A stretch of DNA of 64,000 nt from Metallosphaera cuprina Ar-4 (GTDB lineage Archaea; Thermoproteota; Thermoprotei_A; Sulfolobales; Sulfolobaceae), in contig NC_015435.1 of assembly GCF_000204925.1 (NCBI RefSeq), forward strand, positions 1,381,160 through 1,445,159, written 5' to 3'. The position numbers and the translations under genes were made by a program. Shown here one piece after another: positions 17,146 to 27,668 of the stretch. The stretch's first letter is position 1. Each line of letters opens with the position of its first letter. The notes below the pieces were generated by a model. The model searched no databases and had not been told where the DNA came from. It saw nothing but the letters and a program-made list of their open reading frames with translations.

Positions 17146-17553
17146 ATGATTAAATCGATAACTGTTCCTACATCTCACGATCCTCAGTCCTTATTTACAA
17201 TCTTGTCAGACCCTGTTTTCGTTCTCCCGAGGCTATTCCCTCCTATAAAACAGGTTAATTTAGAGAAAGATTCGTTTAACGCTGAAGGTAGATTTATGTT
17301 AATGAGATTTTCCATACATGGAAACGTCCTTAAGGGGAACAACATAACTTACGTATTCACGTTAGGCTCTGGGAACGAAACAGGTAACGGGAAATTGGCA
17401 ATAGAGTTACAAAAAGGTTCAGTTTCTCTAAGATTTGAGTATGATGGATGGATGGAAAGAACGTCAGGACTATTCATGGGCAAGTGGTTCACAGGGTTCG
17501 GAAGTAAGCTCGACGAGGAAGTCAGACTAGAACGAATAAAAAGGAAGATCTAG
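17146..17553 (+). CDS. DUF3211 (STK_08120-like) SRPBCC-fold protein, copy 1
   Basis: A 135-residue protein of the Sulfolobales-specific DUF3211 family, whose known structure is START/SRPBCC-like with a possible ligand pocket. It is paralogous to the protein at 27163. Both share the N-terminal LSDPxFxxPRLFP block, a Y-x-G-W-M-E motif and the identical C-terminus RLERIKRKI. Alignment with that paralogue favours the ATG at 17146 (MIKSITVPT) over the upstream ATG at 17125. A TATA-like CTTTTTATC lies at 17102-17110. Ligand and role are unknown. Confidence 0.72.
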   Translation: MIKSITVPTSHDPQSLFTILSDPVFVLPRLFPPIKQVNLEKDSFNAEGRFMLMRFSIHGNVLKGNNITYVFTLGSGNETGNGKLAIELQKGSVSLRFEYDGWMERTSGLFMGKWFTGFGSKLDEEVRLERIKRKI

Positions 17554-17715
17554 AAAGCCACTGATCACCTTAATCTAGGTTAACTCTCTACTGCTCCGGG
17601 TTATCTTTGGTATTGCTATGATTAGGAAAAAATGATTGCGTGAAGGGGACATTTGGGATTACAATCGTTATGTTATAAGTTCATTAATAGCAATCATCAT
17701 TTATTTAGGTTAGGA

Positions 17716-19104
17716 TCAATCTTGATATTCTATCGGATCCTTCACACCGTTGATCTCAAACGCGGTCTTCCTCATGTAACAAGGCCCGCATCTCCCGCAA
17801 TGCTTTTCGCCTCCTTCATAACAGCTCCATGTCAAATGTAACGGAGCTCCTATATCTAGGCCCAATTTAACTATCTCGTGCTTCACCAAATTTCCGACAG
17901 GCATCACTATGTCAACTCTCTTATTGGGTCCAACTGCATAAGGAGATAGTCTTTGGAACATCCTCACGAACTCCATTTCGTTATCAGGGTAAGCTCCTGC
18001 CTCCTCCAAGTTTATCCCTGAGACGAGAGTATCGTAACCTCGCGCTTCAGCTATTGCCATAGCCACTGTGAAGAATATTGAGTTTCGTGCTGGCACCCAC
18101 TCATGAGCGAATTCCGCTCCCTCCTCACCTTTCCTCTCCTTTACTATTTCTCCTCCCGCTTTCAGTAATGGACTCTCACCTATGAGGGTAAACACGTCAG
18201 TATTGACTTCAATGAGATCTACGTTGAGGTAAGAGGCAATTTTTCTAGTAGCTTCCCTTTCTCTCTCCTCTGCCTTGTGATGATAGTTGAAGTGGAGCAG
18301 CGTAACCTGATAGCCATCTTTTACCATCTTAGTTGCAGCGACCGTAGAATCTAGACCTCCACTTGCAATCACAAGTGCTCTCCTCTTCGGTTTGTCGTAA
18401 AGGCTCAAAGTCCTAAACTCTTTTTTGTTTGAAACCTCAACTACGCTATAAGGTTCTAATTTTCTAACGTTGACTTCATCGAAGGGCTGGACATCAAAGT
18501 AATCGTCTAAAGATGTGAAAAAGATAGCTCTAAGTTTGAAGTCATAAGCCATGTATATGGGCTTGAAGTTCTGAGCGAGGAATATTCTGTCAGGTTTAAG
18601 CCTATCTCCTATTACTAGTGCGTAACTTCCCTTCAGTTCTTTTAGGGAATTACGTAATCCTTCCAGAGAGCCGTCCCATTTCTTCTCAAGAAACGGTGGT
18701 ATGATCGCACTATCTATCTTGGTCGTCCTATTGATTTCGTATTTTTTCTCTATCTCCATGTCATTAGCAATGATGCCGTTATGAGTTATTACGAACCTAT
18801 TTCCAACGAAAGGTTGAATGTCTTTTTCAGTTTTGAATCTTACAAACTCAGTTGTAGGCTCGGCCCTATTGTTAGCTACGATTACCCTAGTCTTCTCGGA
18901 TACAATTCCCTTGAGCTTCTCTTGGTTCTTTGATGGCCTGCCTAGGGACTTAACTTGATTCACGGAGCCATCTACATTTATTGATACTATCCCGAAACTG
19001 TCCCTTCCCCTGTCCTCAGCTTTAATTAGAATAGAACTGAGTTTACTCTCTACGTCAAGGTACGTACTAGGATCTAGAATTAGAACTCCAGTAACGCTGC
19101 ACAC
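17716..19104 (-). CDS. GAT-QueC fusion, archaeosine biosynthesis
   Basis: A 462-residue fusion of a class II glutamine amidotransferase domain with a QueC-like domain. The GAT part begins with the required N-terminal cysteine (M-C-S-V-T-G) and has NRAEPT and THNGIIAND. From about residue 240 the QueC half shows the PP-loop SGGLDSTVA and the zinc-binding [15 protein letters not shown] near 428-442. In Crenarchaeota such GAT-QueC proteins are the proposed replacement for ArcS, converting preQ0-modified tRNA (position 15) to archaeosine. Ordinary QueC makes free preQ0, so the fused GAT is the distinguishing feature. The gene lies 90 bp from the SftH helicase gene on the same strand. Confidence 0.88.
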   Translation of the reverse strand: MCSVTGVLILDPSTYLDVESKLSSILIKAEDRGRDSFGIVSINVDGSVNQVKSLGRPSKNQEKLKGIVSEKTRVIVANNRAEPTTEFVRFKTEKDIQPFVGNRFVITHNGIIANDMEIEKKYEINRTTKIDSAIIPPFLEKKWDGSLEGLRNSLKELKGSYALVIGDRLKPDRIFLAQNFKPIYMAYDFKLRAIFFTSLDDYFDVQPFDEVNVRKLEPYSVVEVSNKKEFRTLSLYDKPKRRALVIASGGLDSTVAATKMVKDGYQVTLLHFNYHHKAEEREREATRKIASYLNVDLIEVNTDVFTLIGESPLLKAGGEIVKERKGEEGAEFAHEWVPARNSIFFTVAMAIAEARGYDTLVSGINLEEAGAYPDNEMEFVRMFQRLSPYAVGPNKRVDIVMPVGNLVKHEIVKLGLDIGAPLHLTWSCYEGGEKHCGRCGPCYMRKTAFEINGVKDPIEYQD

Positions 19105-19194
19105 TTCTAATACCTAAAAGTCTGACCGCTTTTACGTTTTAACTTTAACTCAGCGTTTTGTGATCTAGTGTCTCGACGTCATACCCTTAAGGGT

Positions 19195-21417
19195 CTATCT
19201 GACGCTCTTACCCTCTATAGGAGAGTCGTCGGCTTCCTCACCTTTGATAACGTAGTCTATTAACCTCAGTGACTTCTTACGTGAAAGGACTCTATTGTTA
19301 TTTCCGCAGTACGGATCATAGACACATTTTGGGCAGCCATCTTCACAGTCACATCCCTTCACTATGTCCAGGGCTATATCATAGGCTGACTCAAGACGAC
19401 TATAGAGCAGTCTAGATACCCCGTTTCCTCCCACACTCGAATCGTATATTACCACGTGTCCTGAAGGGTAACTGATCCCTGACAGATCGGTCAACGAAGC
19501 GCCAGCTACAACTCTTCCGGCTGATATTAATACGTGTTCAGTTGCATGATAAGCTTCCATAGAGGACAGCAGGTCCCAATCATCCATTGCTGGATGCTTT
19601 ATAATTATACCCTTAGTATTATACGTGAACTCGATTGGGTTGTCGTATTGGACCTCATTCACCGGTTTTTCCCTTTTGGAATAGTAATCGTAGACAACGT
19701 AACCTGTAACAAATACAGTAACGGTCAACTCACCGTATTTAGCTGGTAACCCAAGGACCTTCCTAGACTCTGTCTCCTTAAACTCCTTTATGTCAACAGA
19801 GTAGAGGGGCTTGGTGTAATATCCTTTATCTTGTTCGATCTTAACTACTCTAGCTTCTAGACTTCTGAGGTCTAGACTCTTCACCTCATACGTCCTTTTT
19901 GACACCATGTATAGTGACCCTGGGTAAAGATCATAAAGAGCGGCAGGTAGCTCTCTTTCTCCTATTTTCCTTTGTTCCACTACCTTAACAATGGGACCGG
20001 AGCTCCTCAGCGAGCTCTTACGCACAAATTCCCTTGTGCTAGAGGTGGAATAGTATACTTTGTTTTCGCACGCTATTATCCCTTCCTTCTTCAACTCTTC
20101 TGCCGCTCTCCTCCACAGATCTGGAAGAGTGTTCATATTCACTCCTAACTTTTCTAGGATAAAGGCAGCAGTGTGTACCTTTAGGACCTCCATGTTGCTG
20201 TTGTCGAAGGTTATAGGTGTTAATTTCCGGCTAAAGAACTCACTTGGTCTCCTAAGGAAATAGTTATCTATAGGACTATCACCTAACACTGTAAAGATCA
20301 GACCTAGTTTGTCTCTTCTTCCGGCCCTTCCAGCTCTTTGAATGTATTTAGGATAACTAGGAGGATTTTCTGCCATGACCACAACATCAAGGCTACCTAT
20401 ATCTATTCCTAGCTCAAGCGTTGGAGTGGCAACGACTCCGTGAAGTTCACCGTTCCTTAACTTCTCCTCCACCTCCATCCTCTCCTTTGGTAATATCCCA
20501 GCTCTATGCACAGCAAGATTAGCACCGAATCTTTCTGCTATCTTGGCAAGCCTCTCGGCCATCTGCTGCGAATCCACAAAAACTAACGTCTTAAGACCTT
20601 CCTTAACTAGGAGCCCCGCTAGATAGGACGATAAAGTCCATCTACTTACACCCTTCGAGTCGATCAAAGCATGAATTGCCATCCCCCTTCTTCTATTTAC
20701 TCCCCTCACTATCTTTCCATCTACACCAAAGAGTTCGTTAAAGAGTAGGGGAGTGGCCTCAATTGTTCCGCTTGCTCCTATAACGTGAATCGGACCGTTC
20801 AGCTCTCTAATTCTATCTAGTATCCTTCTCAGATGCGAACCTAAAACGCCGTCATAAACGTGCATCTCGTCTATAACGTAATGGTCAGCCCCCCTTATCA
20901 CTTGTCTGAAATTAGGAGAGAGCGCTAAACCCACGTGTATCATATCCGGGTTAGTTATCAATATTTCCGGAGGGTCTTCGTATATCTTTTGTCTCTTGGC
21001 CCTATCTGTATCCCCATCAAGAACGTCGACCTTTATCTCAGGTAAGAAATTTAGCAACCAATTTATTCTACTGAGTTGATCCCTTGCTAACGCCTTAGTT
21101 GGATAAATCAAGACCGATCTTTCACCTTTTAGGGCCAATTCTAGAAGGGGGATGAGGAAGGCCTCAGTTTTTCCGGTTCCCGTACCCGAAATTATCGCTA
21201 CGTTCTCACCATTAAGAATGGAACTGATAGATTCGTATTGGTATTTGTAAAGTCTCTGAATGCCGAGTTTTTCAAGCCCATTTACTATCCTTTTATCGAG
21301 GTTAGTATCATCTAACGGTGGCCCGATCTCTGGATCTAAAGCCGTTTCGGTATAAACGTGAGCTATTTGAGCGCCAAATACCTTTAGAGATTCTGAGATC
21401 TTATCAAGCACTTGCAT
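19195..21417 (-). CDS. SF2 DNA helicase with DUF1998, SftH/Hrq1/MrfA type
   Basis: A 740-residue DEAD/DEAH-type helicase. Motifs seen: Q-motif region near residue 55, Walker [12 protein letters not shown] (near 80), PTKALARDQ (Ia), DEMHVYDG (II, near 178), GASGTI (III), then in RecA2 TLELGIDIG and QRAGRAGR (VI, near 362). The C-terminal part is the DUF1998/MZB domain with the four-cysteine zinc set [16 protein letters not shown] (near 690-705). This is the architecture of Sulfolobus SftH and of yeast Hrq1 and Bacillus MrfA, 3'-5' helicases linked to DNA repair. Its N-terminal coding region overlaps antisense sequence of the next small gene's upstream region only. Confidence 0.88.
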   Translation of the reverse strand: MQVLDKISESLKVFGAQIAHVYTETALDPEIGPPLDDTNLDKRIVNGLEKLGIQRLYKYQYESISSILNGENVAIISGTGTGKTEAFLIPLLELALKGERSVLIYPTKALARDQLSRINWLLNFLPEIKVDVLDGDTDRAKRQKIYEDPPEILITNPDMIHVGLALSPNFRQVIRGADHYVIDEMHVYDGVLGSHLRRILDRIRELNGPIHVIGASGTIEATPLLFNELFGVDGKIVRGVNRRRGMAIHALIDSKGVSRWTLSSYLAGLLVKEGLKTLVFVDSQQMAERLAKIAERFGANLAVHRAGILPKERMEVEEKLRNGELHGVVATPTLELGIDIGSLDVVVMAENPPSYPKYIQRAGRAGRRDKLGLIFTVLGDSPIDNYFLRRPSEFFSRKLTPITFDNSNMEVLKVHTAAFILEKLGVNMNTLPDLWRRAAEELKKEGIIACENKVYYSTSSTREFVRKSSLRSSGPIVKVVEQRKIGERELPAALYDLYPGSLYMVSKRTYEVKSLDLRSLEARVVKIEQDKGYYTKPLYSVDIKEFKETESRKVLGLPAKYGELTVTVFVTGYVVYDYYSKREKPVNEVQYDNPIEFTYNTKGIIIKHPAMDDWDLLSSMEAYHATEHVLISAGRVVAGASLTDLSGISYPSGHVVIYDSSVGGNGVSRLLYSRLESAYDIALDIVKGCDCEDGCPKCVYDPYCGNNNRVLSRKKSLRLIDYVIKGEEADDSPIEGKSVR

Positions 21418-21452
21418 GGACTTTATTATCTCTCATAAGGAGGATAAAAGTT

Positions 21453-21668
21453 ATGCCAGATATTGTCACTGACGAAAAGGGATTGGTATCTTTTCTTGCA
21501 AGCCATAAGGGTGAAGATAGACTCACCGTAGTTATTAATGAAGCTGTTCTCAGGGTTTTAATTCCCGTGATAAGGAAATACGATTACGCTCTTATCGACG
21601 CTGAGGACCTTCCAAACAAGTTCTTTAAACTCACGTTAGAGTATAGGTCCACTCGTAGGGGGGATTAA
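21453..21668 (+). CDS. Small hypothetical protein (71 aa)
   Basis: An unrecognised small protein with an alpha/beta pattern and a hydrophobic core segment (LTVVINEAVLRVLIPVI). A longer frame exists from 21318, but that part is antisense to the helicase gene. The ATG at 21453 is preceded by a good Shine-Dalgarno-like AAGGAGG at 21437-21443, so I use it. The gene is divergent from sftH. Confidence that it is a real gene rests on this ribosome site and ordinary codon use. Confidence 0.55.
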   Translation: MPDIVTDEKGLVSFLASHKGEDRLTVVINEAVLRVLIPVIRKYDYALIDAEDLPNKFFKLTLEYRSTRRGD

Positions 21669-21830
21669 AGCTTCTCAGGGAACACAAAATTTTATTCTAG
21701 AAAGTTAATATATTCTAGTGTTTCTTTCTTAAGGTTAACCTTATTTCAACTATATTAAATGATTTGATAAAAAACATGATATCGCAAGATAGATGAAACG
21801 CATTTATTCCCGCAATTATAACAGTCAGCA

Positions 21831-23669
21831 ATGGAAGGGACAATCTTTTCCGCCATCTCGAGGACCAAATTGGTGAGCAAGCCAAAGGAAGTAATTCATG
21901 TAAGGGGAACTCAAGACTTAATGAACGGGGGTACACCAAGATACGAGTACTTTAGGGGAGAGGAAGGGGAGAGAGTACTTGACTTCACCGACTTTAAGGG
22001 AGTACAGGACTTAGGAGATAAATTAAAAGTACTTCCTGGAACTCCTTGGAAAGATTTACTGAACTACAATGTGGAAGTGTACGGATTAGAGGACGCTTCA
22101 GTTGGGGGCTCTGTACATTTTGAGGATGCAGGTTTTGGATTTAATGAGTTCGGTTCAATAAGGAAAAGAGTAGAGGTCGAAGCGGTAATTGACGGTAATA
22201 CATACACGGGCTTTTACAAAGGTGGGCTTATTTCATCGGTTTTTATAAGAAAGGAGTTTAAGCCGATTCTATTCATGAAACTAGAGAGGAGTTTCAACTT
22301 CGTTATAAATAGGGTGAAGCTATTATACAGTGGAGGGATCCCACCATTTAGGGACGTAACGCTCCACAAGGTAGGTGACCTTGCCTCACTTTATGTGTCT
22401 TTTCCAGAAACTAGGAAAACTTTACTTGAAGATAAAATTAAGGACATGTCAGAGTCGGGGCCTTACTCATTCAAAATGGGAAACTACAAGTATAGGTATT
22501 TCGGAAGTATAAACACTCTAGAAGTGGACGAAAGGGCTTTCTCCAACGTCGAAGAACTTATCATGTTCATAAGAAAAGACAGTATAAAATTCGTAGCCTT
22601 ATCAAACACTCCGCTCTCCTTTCCCTACAGTCTCGAGCCTTACTCCGATTCGAACTCAAAGGAGCTATTTTCAGGATGCATATTGTGTGGTAAGTGCGTT
22701 TATGTTTGTCCTCACGTTGAACAGAGGGATGATAAGAATTACTCACCTCTAGGATTCTTTATTTCGCTAGCCTTAAACAATCAGACCGACTACGCTAACT
22801 GCCATTTCTGTGGTAAATGCGAGAACGTATGTCCTGTCTCGTTAAATATTGTAGATAATTTGAAACAAAAGGCAAAAAACAGTGAGGTTTCAATGAGCTT
22901 ATCTATAGATCTTCCAAGCAAGAAGGCTATAGTTATTACACCTATCTCGCAGAGCCTTCTTAACGAGGCGTTAAGAGTTATAAAATACTTCAATTCACTG
23001 GGTGTTAAGTTAGGTCTAATTACTCTGAACGTTCCACTCTCGTCCTTGCTCAAAGGATCGAAAGTGGAGATCTCGAACACAATAGAGGAAATTTACGTGC
23101 TTACCCCAGAGGAACAGTACTTTTTACTTCAGTCTAAACCCAAAAACGTCGTAGATGTGTACTTCGTCTTTGATTTGCTTCCAGATGAGAAGAGGAACCT
23201 AGTACTTTCTAAAGAAATTCATAAGTCATGCTTTTATAAATCTAATATTAAGGGAAACAATAAATGTAGTTTTGCTCTCCTTGAAATGGCTAATAATGAA
23301 AGGTCAGCTAACCCTAAGGCGAAAGGCGAGATCTCAGTTTGCCCGCTAGCTGCTAAGAAATTGAATATAGCAAGCTACGTCGATGTGTTAGACGATGTAG
23401 ATAAAAACGATACAAACAAACTGGTATTAGAATTAAATGATCTAATTAACGGCAACGAGTTATTAATACAAGATCTAAGCTGGTACGAGGGATTAGATGA
23501 TAATATAAAAATAGATTTTATTACAAGACTAATAGATTCCTTTATTAAGGATAAGGACCCGGCATCGTTAGTTCTGGCGTACGTCGAAGCGTCAAGGAAT
23601 AACTTGATAAACGATGAAAAGACGAAGAGAGTTTTCCTAGAAAGGATAAGGAACAGCTTAGCAAGTTAA
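21831..23669 (+). CDS. Degenerate FAD-oxidase domain fused to 4Fe-4S module
   Basis: A 612-residue fusion that looks like a reduced GlcD-GlcF in one chain. The N-terminal ~180 residues keep parts of a PCMH FAD domain (LKVLPGTPWKDLLNYN; then SVGGSVHFEDAGFGFNEFG in the position of the xGG motif), but the first pyrophosphate loop and the usual C-terminal cap are missing or unrecognisable. Two 4Fe-4S motifs, CILCGKCVYVCP (near residue 283) and CHFCGKCENVCP (near 324), follow. The last ~280 residues replace the CCG domains, keep scattered cysteines, and are Lys/Asn-rich and more AT-rich than the front. Likely a flavin-dependent electron-transfer protein; the substrate is unknown. Confidence 0.6.
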   Translation: MEGTIFSAISRTKLVSKPKEVIHVRGTQDLMNGGTPRYEYFRGEEGERVLDFTDFKGVQDLGDKLKVLPGTPWKDLLNYNVEVYGLEDASVGGSVHFEDAGFGFNEFGSIRKRVEVEAVIDGNTYTGFYKGGLISSVFIRKEFKPILFMKLERSFNFVINRVKLLYSGGIPPFRDVTLHKVGDLASLYVSFPETRKTLLEDKIKDMSESGPYSFKMGNYKYRYFGSINTLEVDERAFSNVEELIMFIRKDSIKFVALSNTPLSFPYSLEPYSDSNSKELFSGCILCGKCVYVCPHVEQRDDKNYSPLGFFISLALNNQTDYANCHFCGKCENVCPVSLNIVDNLKQKAKNSEVSMSLSIDLPSKKAIVITPISQSLLNEALRVIKYFNSLGVKLGLITLNVPLSSLLKGSKVEISNTIEEIYVLTPEEQYFLLQSKPKNVVDVYFVFDLLPDEKRNLVLSKEIHKSCFYKSNIKGNNKCSFALLEMANNERSANPKAKGEISVCPLAAKKLNIASYVDVLDDVDKNDTNKLVLELNDLINGNELLIQDLSWYEGLDDNIKIDFITRLIDSFIKDKDPASLVLAYVEASRNNLINDEKTKRVFLERIRNSLAS

Positions 23670-23775
23670 ATTCAGGAATTAGTCTATGATTATTGTGAAG
23701 CTCACATATGCGCTCAATTTAATAAAATATTTCAGAGGTCTTAGAAAATTTGACTTAGTATCTCCTATTGGGCTC

Positions 23776-24324
23776 TCAACTCGAGTTGGCTAGATACACC
23801 AAGTGAGGGGTTTCAGGAATTATTAACTTCTCCATAGCGAGTCTTACTGCGTCTGGGGAGCCAGGAAGCATGTAAACTAATTTCCCTCTTACTATGATTG
23901 CGCTCGCCTTTGTTAGGAACGAGGCGGGACCCACTTTGGGATCAGCAAAGCTTACGGCTCTAAAAACGTCTCCAAAACCCTCCACTTCTCTATCCATTAC
24001 TCCCCTTAAGCTCTCTACGGTAACATCCGAAGGTGCGTAACCTGTGCCCCCTGTAGTCACAACGACATTGACGTCTTCTAGAAGTAAGGCATCTATAACT
24101 GCCTTAAGGATCTTTAGCTTATCGTCCGGGACTAGAGAGTAACCTTTGAGCTCGTGTCCGTTGGAGATTATGATCTGTTTTATTATATCTCCTGACTCGT
24201 CCACTACGGGCTCTCTCCTTTGCATTTTCTCATATCTCGAAGTGCTTATCGTGATAACAAAAAACTGGAGCTTTTTTGGGGCCATCTTTCTGTGACTCTC
24301 GTGCGCGTGACTCATTTGAATCAA
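23776..24324 (-). CDS. moaB: MoaB/MogA-type molybdopterin adenylyltransferase
   Basis: A 182-residue MoCF-binding domain protein. It shows [10 protein letters not shown] near the N-terminus, the molybdopterin-binding loop [18 protein letters not shown] (near 86-103), and the C-terminal [18 protein letters not shown], all standard for MoaB. It activates molybdopterin with AMP before molybdenum or tungsten insertion. A molybdopterin enzyme subunit is encoded at 35.2-37.3 kb. The start may be the ATG at 24315 (MSHAHESH), which suits the TATA position of the divergent gap better. Confidence 0.85.
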   Translation of the reverse strand: MIQMSHAHESHRKMAPKKLQFFVITISTSRYEKMQRREPVVDESGDIIKQIIISNGHELKGYSLVPDDKLKILKAVIDALLLEDVNVVVTTGGTGYAPSDVTVESLRGVMDREVEGFGDVFRAVSFADPKVGPASFLTKASAIIVRGKLVYMLPGSPDAVRLAMEKLIIPETPHLVYLANSS

Positions 24325-24350
24325 GTTAAATAAGATCCTATTTATAAAAA

Positions 24351-25016
24351 ATGTGGAGAAGAATGAGAACAGTGTACTCTACAATTTTTGGGATCATTCA
24401 CTCTATTTCTGGAGTTTTGGCTCTGATAAGTCTACCCATCGCCGGTCTAGGTATTGGTTCACTACCTAAAATCTCATCCATAGTAGGACTGTTTTTGGCG
24501 CTATATTTCATATCTGGTGTCGCTATGGTTTACGAGACCTATGTTGTAGTCATGGAGGCGAACTCGATATATACCTCCTCATCAGAGAGATTCAAGGCGT
24601 ACATAGAGTCCCATCCGGTCAACTCTCCCGTCTACCTTTACGGCTATCAGAGCATCTCGAACTTCAGTTCGCGGAGGGAGAACGGTGTTAAGCTCATGAT
24701 AGTTCTCCTGATATTCTCCATCGTAAACGAAATACCTTTACTAAATATAATCCCCTTAGTGTATTACATAGGAAGGGAATACGGAAGGATCAGAAACTTG
24801 TTAGTATTACAAAGTCAATTAGGGTTTGGAGGGGGCTACTTCCCTGATACTGCAGGTCTTGAGTTGGCAACTATTATTACTAACGGTTTAACGCTAGGTG
24901 TGCTAACTAAAAGGCTGATTCTTATTTCCCAAGCTCTACTATCTTCACCTCTTCAGCAAGGTCCAGGTCCAGGTCCAGCATATCCTCCCTATGGAGGAGG
25001 CTCCCCTTCACCATAA
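24351..25016 (+). CDS. Membrane protein with Pro/Gly-rich tail
   Basis: A 221-residue protein with about four hydrophobic helices (roughly 10-32, 42-66, 115-140 and 165-185) and a cytoplasmic-looking hydrophilic loop between the second and third. It ends in a proline/glycine tail ([16 protein letters not shown]). I do not recognise the family. It shares a 26-bp divergent gap with moaB that contains a TTTATAAA box (24341-24348). Its last ~95 bp overlap, antisense, the end of the nucleotidyltransferase-like gene. The ATG at 24363 is an alternative start. Confidence 0.62.
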   Translation: MWRRMRTVYSTIFGIIHSISGVLALISLPIAGLGIGSLPKISSIVGLFLALYFISGVAMVYETYVVVMEANSIYTSSSERFKAYIESHPVNSPVYLYGYQSISNFSSRRENGVKLMIVLLIFSIVNEIPLLNIIPLVYYIGREYGRIRNLLVLQSQLGFGGGYFPDTAGLELATIITNGLTLGVLTKRLILISQALLSSPLQQGPGPGPAYPPYGGGSPSP

Positions 25017-25731
25017 GCGTAGTTCCTACGGGTATCTCCGTAAACCTTATCCTGAAACTAGTCAACGTTATTCCTAAGGAGGTCAAATACATAACTGGAA
25101 GGGAGAAGGGCTTCTTCGCTTCAGTGATTTTAATGGTCCCTTCAAATCTTTCTATTTTCTTCACTCTTCCGAAATTAATACACTCTACTATCTTAAAAGT
25201 ATAAGGGACGCCCTTATACATCCCTTCTAAAACTCTTCTAGATTTAAGAAGAGAGAAGTCTCTAGAGTCTAACGTCTCTAGCTCGGATTTCTCCACGCTA
25301 GTTAAGGGATCCGTAATTCCCTTCTTCCTTAACTCCTTAAGGATAAAGTAATTTCTAGGATCGGTACTTAACAAATCGAAGTCGTTCCCTGTCCTTGAAT
25401 AAAGGTAACTTCCAGTTACTCCGACGTTGTCAAAAAGTGAGATAAATTCAGATAATTTCGCATCAAGCGAATCTTTTTTCAAAGAAAAGGGATCTAGAAT
25501 CTCGCTCTCGCTTAAGGGAACTAAAGGAACTTCAAACCCTATTTCCTCAAGGTATCTGAGATAAGATGGAAACCTTTCCCTTACTATCCTCAATTCATCG
25601 CTCATTCTCTTTACCTTTTTCCCCATGACGTATCTTGGTAGAGCTATGGCATGACCGGGAGGATGAAAACATCCTTTCACTGACCACACTATCCCATTGT
25701 GAACTATCATGTAGCCCTCAAATATCTGCAT
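24922..25731 (-). CDS. Predicted nucleotidyltransferase-like protein
   Basis: A 269-residue protein with a minimal nucleotidyltransferase signature in the middle (VGVTGSYLYSRTGNDFDLL, G-S...D-x-D near residues 103-120). It follows a conserved-looking N-terminal domain (GIVWSVKGCFHPPGHAIALPRYV, in pieces). Archaeal proteins of this kind are annotated as predicted nucleotidyltransferases of unknown substrate. The first ATG is 25731; an ATG at 25710 is possible. It is divergent from, and its N-terminus overlaps antisense to, the upstream part of the FAD oxidoreductase frame. Confidence 0.6.
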   Translation of the reverse strand: MQIFEGYMIVHNGIVWSVKGCFHPPGHAIALPRYVMGKKVKRMSDELRIVRERFPSYLRYLEEIGFEVPLVPLSESEILDPFSLKKDSLDAKLSEFISLFDNVGVTGSYLYSRTGNDFDLLSTDPRNYFILKELRKKGITDPLTSVEKSELETLDSRDFSLLKSRRVLEGMYKGVPYTFKIVECINFGRVKKIERFEGTIKITEAKKPFSLPVMYLTSLGITLTSFRIRFTEIPVGTTLMVKGSLLHREDMLDLDLDLAEEVKIVELGK

Positions 25732-25764
25732 AATCTTATATCTACCAACAAGATCAAAAAATCG

Positions 25765-26745
25765 TTGAAGCTAGTTATAGTGGGAAGAGGAATACTAGGA
25801 AGTTCGCTCTATCACATGTTAAGGAGGTTAGGTCACGAAGTTATCGTTATAGAATCAGGAGAGAGAAGAGTGTTTCCAAGTTTGATCCATTCTCTTCTAC
25901 TTAAAGGAAAGGACATTGAGCTAGCTAGTGAGAGCCTTAACTTTTATAGGGAAATCAACGTTCCAATTAAGGAGTTCGATTCTATAACGCTAGGTAACAT
26001 AAGTAAGGAAATTTTAGATTCGTGGGGTAAAGCAGGCGTTGAAATTAAGGAAACGTATGTAGAGTGGTTGAGAGAGAGAGGCATAGTATCTAGGGGAGGG
26101 GACAGGTTAGTCTACATTTCAAGACTGATCTCTTCTGTTCCTTTCATTAAAGGTAGGGCAAAAGTCAATTTAGAAAAAAGGGAAGTTCAAGTTGATGGCA
26201 GAACTATTCGCGCAGATAAGTTCCTGATAACGGCTGGACCTTGGAACCCATGTTTAGCTAAAGTAAAGTCAAAAAGCTATTATTGTTGGGCTACCGTAGT
26301 TATGACGAGTTTAATGCAATTAGGTAAATATTTTATTTATGATTATGAAAAGGGATTTTATTCAAGACCACTACTAGGCCTTGGCGGCGGGATGGCAATT
26401 GTGGGTGACGGCAAGATCATAGAGTCCCCTCCTGGAAGAAGGATTGCGATAGAAAGAGATGAGGTGATAGATAGGATTAGAGAGAGAATAGGTAAGATAG
26501 TTCCACTTCATACTTCAGGAGAGTTCTGTGAGGGTACCCCAGATATGAGACCTTCATACGGCGAGATAGTGGAAAACATCTATTACGCGGGAGGATTGGA
26601 CGGATATGGCGCTGAGGTAGGTCCAGGAGTGGCTAAGCTCCTTGTAAATTACATATTTAAAGGAGAGAAAGTCAACGAGTATTTCATGGATAGATTCTCT
26701 AACGTTCAAGATTTTTCAATTGGTAGAGAGGCTCATGAGATCTGA
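25765..26745 (+). CDS. FAD-dependent oxidoreductase (DAO family)
   Basis: A 326-residue protein whose N-terminal dinucleotide fold (KLVIVGRGILGSSLYHML) begins right after the TTG at 25765; I choose that start. The longer frame from an ATG at 25699 only adds sequence antisense to the neighbour. The C-terminal part has the DAO-family FAD contact (IYYAGGLDGYGAEVGPGVAKLL). It is shorter than most amino-acid oxidases, and the substrate is unknown. Related proteins oxidise glycine, D-amino acids or glycerol-3-phosphate. Confidence 0.72.
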   Translation: MKLVIVGRGILGSSLYHMLRRLGHEVIVIESGERRVFPSLIHSLLLKGKDIELASESLNFYREINVPIKEFDSITLGNISKEILDSWGKAGVEIKETYVEWLRERGIVSRGGDRLVYISRLISSVPFIKGRAKVNLEKREVQVDGRTIRADKFLITAGPWNPCLAKVKSKSYYCWATVVMTSLMQLGKYFIYDYEKGFYSRPLLGLGGGMAIVGDGKIIESPPGRRIAIERDEVIDRIRERIGKIVPLHTSGEFCEGTPDMRPSYGEIVENIYYAGGLDGYGAEVGPGVAKLLVNYIFKGEKVNEYFMDRFSNVQDFSIGREAHEI

Positions 26746-27162
26746 GAGGGCAGCGTACGTAAAGTCTCTGCCTTTAGATAAATGGCCAGAACGACATCCA
26801 GCTTTCTCTCAATTTGGGCCGTCGTCTGAACCTCTAAACGAAATGAAACGTTGTATTTATTTTACTTGGATCACAAACAATTTTGAGTATAAAATAATTA
26901 AAAAAGGATACTAGAATCAGACTACTAATTCAAATAATAGATTGAGATTAAATTCTATCTCAACTTGTTGATTGGACTCTTGTCAGGTTACAATCAAGCT
27001 TCTTCATATAATTACAATATAGTTAGAAACAAATAATTATAAATCATTTTGATCTATAAATATATTTAATTATTCTTACCTGGAAAAACTTTATTTGAAC
27101 CATACATTTGTATTAATAGAAAAAGTTTAAAGAGTATAAGCAACTAATCATAGTAGGTCACA
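26746..27162. other. 417-bp AT-rich intergenic region
   Basis: No convincing gene. A short frame at 26720-26914 overlaps the end of the oxidoreductase and has no family resemblance. One perfect 7-bp inverted repeat, TTGAGAT...ATCTCAA, lies at 26942-26963 with an 8-nt spacer and could be an operator or hairpin. TATA-like sequence is abundant. The direct promoter of the DUF3211 gene is probably the AAGTTTAAAGAG around 27124-27135. Confidence 0.5.
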
Positions 27163-27588
27163 TTGATTAAAGTGACTAGAGTTATAACATCGCAGCATAC
27201 AATGGATAGCCTCATTAAGATCCTCTCAGATCCGAACTTCACTATCCCTAGGTTGTTCCCTACTATCAAAATGTTGATAATAAGGGATGGATCGTTTAAT
27301 GGGAAAGCGAAATACTTTCTTTACCAACACGAAGTGAAAGGCAACGTATACGTATCACAAAACGAGATCAGCGTTCCGTTCACTTTATTCTATAAAGAGA
27401 AAATAGGTTCAGGTAAGCTATCAATTTCGTTCAGACCGAACGGGCAAATCGCTGAGATTGTTCTCTCTTTATCATACGAAGGATGGATGGAGAAGCTCTC
27501 TAATCGGCTCCTAAACAAATGGATTGAGTCATTTCTCCACGGGTTAGAGGAAGATTTACGTTTGGAGAGAATAAAAAGGAAAATATGA
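27163..27588 (+). CDS. DUF3211 (STK_08120-like) SRPBCC-fold protein, copy 2
   Basis: A 141-residue paralogue of the protein at 17146, sharing ILSDPNF, PRLFP, YEGWMEKLS and the C-terminal RLERIKRKI. It starts at TTG (MIKVTRVIT). The START-like fold known for the family suggests binding of a hydrophobic ligand. It is followed after 80 bp by a polyprenol-kinase-like gene on the same strand, so a lipid ligand is conceivable (inference). Confidence 0.72.
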   Translation: MIKVTRVITSQHTMDSLIKILSDPNFTIPRLFPTIKMLIIRDGSFNGKAKYFLYQHEVKGNVYVSQNEISVPFTLFYKEKIGSGKLSISFRPNGQIAEIVLSLSYEGWMEKLSNRLLNKWIESFLHGLEEDLRLERIKRKI

Positions 27589-27668
27589 AATGGCTTTTAT
27601 ATTTTTAAAAAGGTCCTATGAAGTCTTCAGACAACTCTTTTAACCGGCACAAGTGATAGGATAACTAC

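Noticed and set aside
26720-26914. 64-residue plus-strand frame after the DAO-family gene
   Set aside because: It overlaps the end of that gene in another frame, has no recognisable motif, and ends in AT-rich DNA.
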